NCBI GenBank assembly: GCA_016192035.1
Contig: JACPUW010000007.1
Span: forward strand, 109,945 to 173,944
Length of the DNA stretch: 64,000 nt
Direction: 5' to 3'
From: Bacteroidota bacterium
Lineage (GTDB): Bacteria > Bacteroidota > Bacteroidia > CAILMK01 > JACPUW01
The notes beneath the pieces were generated by a model. The model did no database searches. It was given only the letters and a program-made list of their open reading frames with translations, and was not told where the DNA came from. A program made the translations under genes and the position numbers. Of the stretch, positions 63,806-64,000 are shown piece after piece (the first letter of the stretch is position 1; the number at the start of each line of letters is the position of its first letter).

Positions 63806-64000
63806 ATGTGGGCAGATAGCAGCCTTCATGCCGCATCAGCAAGTTCAAAGGCCTATGCCGTATATGATGGTATTTTGGTGGCCCAGGATCCGCCTATCGG
63901 CAAACCCTTCCACTTTTTTGTGGGAATAGAAGGGATTGGCATAGGCATAAGGATTCCGGGTACGGCTAGCGAAAAAGAAGCGGCCTTGATCCTGAAAGGC
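63806..64000 (+). CDS. Possible gene start, cut by window end
   Basis: From the ATG at 63806 the frame is open to the window edge (65 codons): MWADSSLHAASASSKAYAV, then PIGKPFHFFVGIEGIGIGIRIPG. It has no recognised family and no promoter. The call is weak; it rests only on an open frame to the edge. Confidence 0.25.
   Translation, partial: MWADSSLHAASASSKAYAVYDGILVAQDPPIGKPFHFFVGIEGIGIGIRIPGTASEKEAALILKG

Overview
The window comes from a bacterium of the phylum Bacteroidota, most likely the Cytophagales/Flammeovirgaceae side. The evidence is: secreted proteins ending in type IX secretion (T9SS) sorting domains, a PorE-like TPR/PD40/OmpA lipoprotein, promoters with the Bacteroidota -7 box TAnnTTTG, a 311-residue NusB, a menaquinone pathway, a bacillithiol-type YtxJ, and a tmRNA whose tag reads GEFNYAMAA. 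Most of the window is ordinary chromosome with closely packed genes. Accessory or damaged DNA sits at the left edge and at about 17.6-19.0 kb.

Layout. 1-2.6 kb: AT-rich remains of a type I restriction-modification operon (hsdS end, a shrunken RhuM relative, an intact RhuM-Fic gene, an hsdR cut after 38 codons), then a decayed ISAon1-type insertion sequence that abuts the next gene. 2.6-4.5 kb: arsenic methylation and export (arsM, acr3) behind an ArsR-type palindrome. 4.6-7.3 kb: membrane glycosyltransferase, GH16 lipoprotein and a small envelope protein. 7.4-15.6 kb: pirin, a pdhB-menA-menC unit, an LpxD paralogue, a ZIP metal transporter behind a perfect 18-bp palindrome, and an SpmA-SpmB fusion. 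15.6-17.6 kb: PorE-like protein. 17.6-19.0 kb: an insert flanked by 54-bp direct repeats, carrying an 82-residue gene and a broken retropepsin-SEC-C gene. 19.0-31.6 kb: carbonic anhydrase with SulP transporter, cyanophycin synthetase, a secreted metzincin, a HEAT-cyclophilin lipoprotein, a WG-repeat protein, a 0.4-kb heptanucleotide repeat, and ytxJ. 31.8-36.4 kb: kynureninase, Smr protein, an AlbA_2/Schlafen-type protein and tmRNA. 36.5-45.3 kb: AtoE-type transporter, then a leftward cluster of T9SS cargo, PASTA protein, tandem D-Ala-D-Ala ligase and two glycosyltransferases. 45.6-50.1 kb: lolD-kdsB-pyrG-leucyl aminopeptidase. 50.6-57.6 kb: queD, gyrB and the coaE-ybbR-yajC-DUF1573-nusB-leucine dehydrogenase unit. 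57.8-63.5 kb: ABC exporter, a small Cys-rich protein, and a two-component operon bracketed by two copies of one palindrome.

Genes that work together: ArsM and Acr3 detoxify arsenic. The overlapping SulP and carbonic anhydrase genes suggest bicarbonate uptake coupled to CO2 hydration. PdhB, MenA and MenC serve pyruvate oxidation and menaquinone synthesis. LolD, KdsB and PyrG support outer-membrane assembly, since KdsB consumes the CTP made by PyrG. Tandem Ddl, PASTA and the two glycosyltransferases point to envelope synthesis. The kinase, response regulator and HTH-only protein look like one signalling unit.

The strongest unusual signals are the direct-repeat-flanked retropepsin insert, the paired palindromes around the two-component operon, the tandem Ddl with an altered first ligand motif, the heptanucleotide tract, and the broken restriction locus. 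I found no clearly undescribed defence or biosynthetic system. The retropepsin insert is the best candidate.
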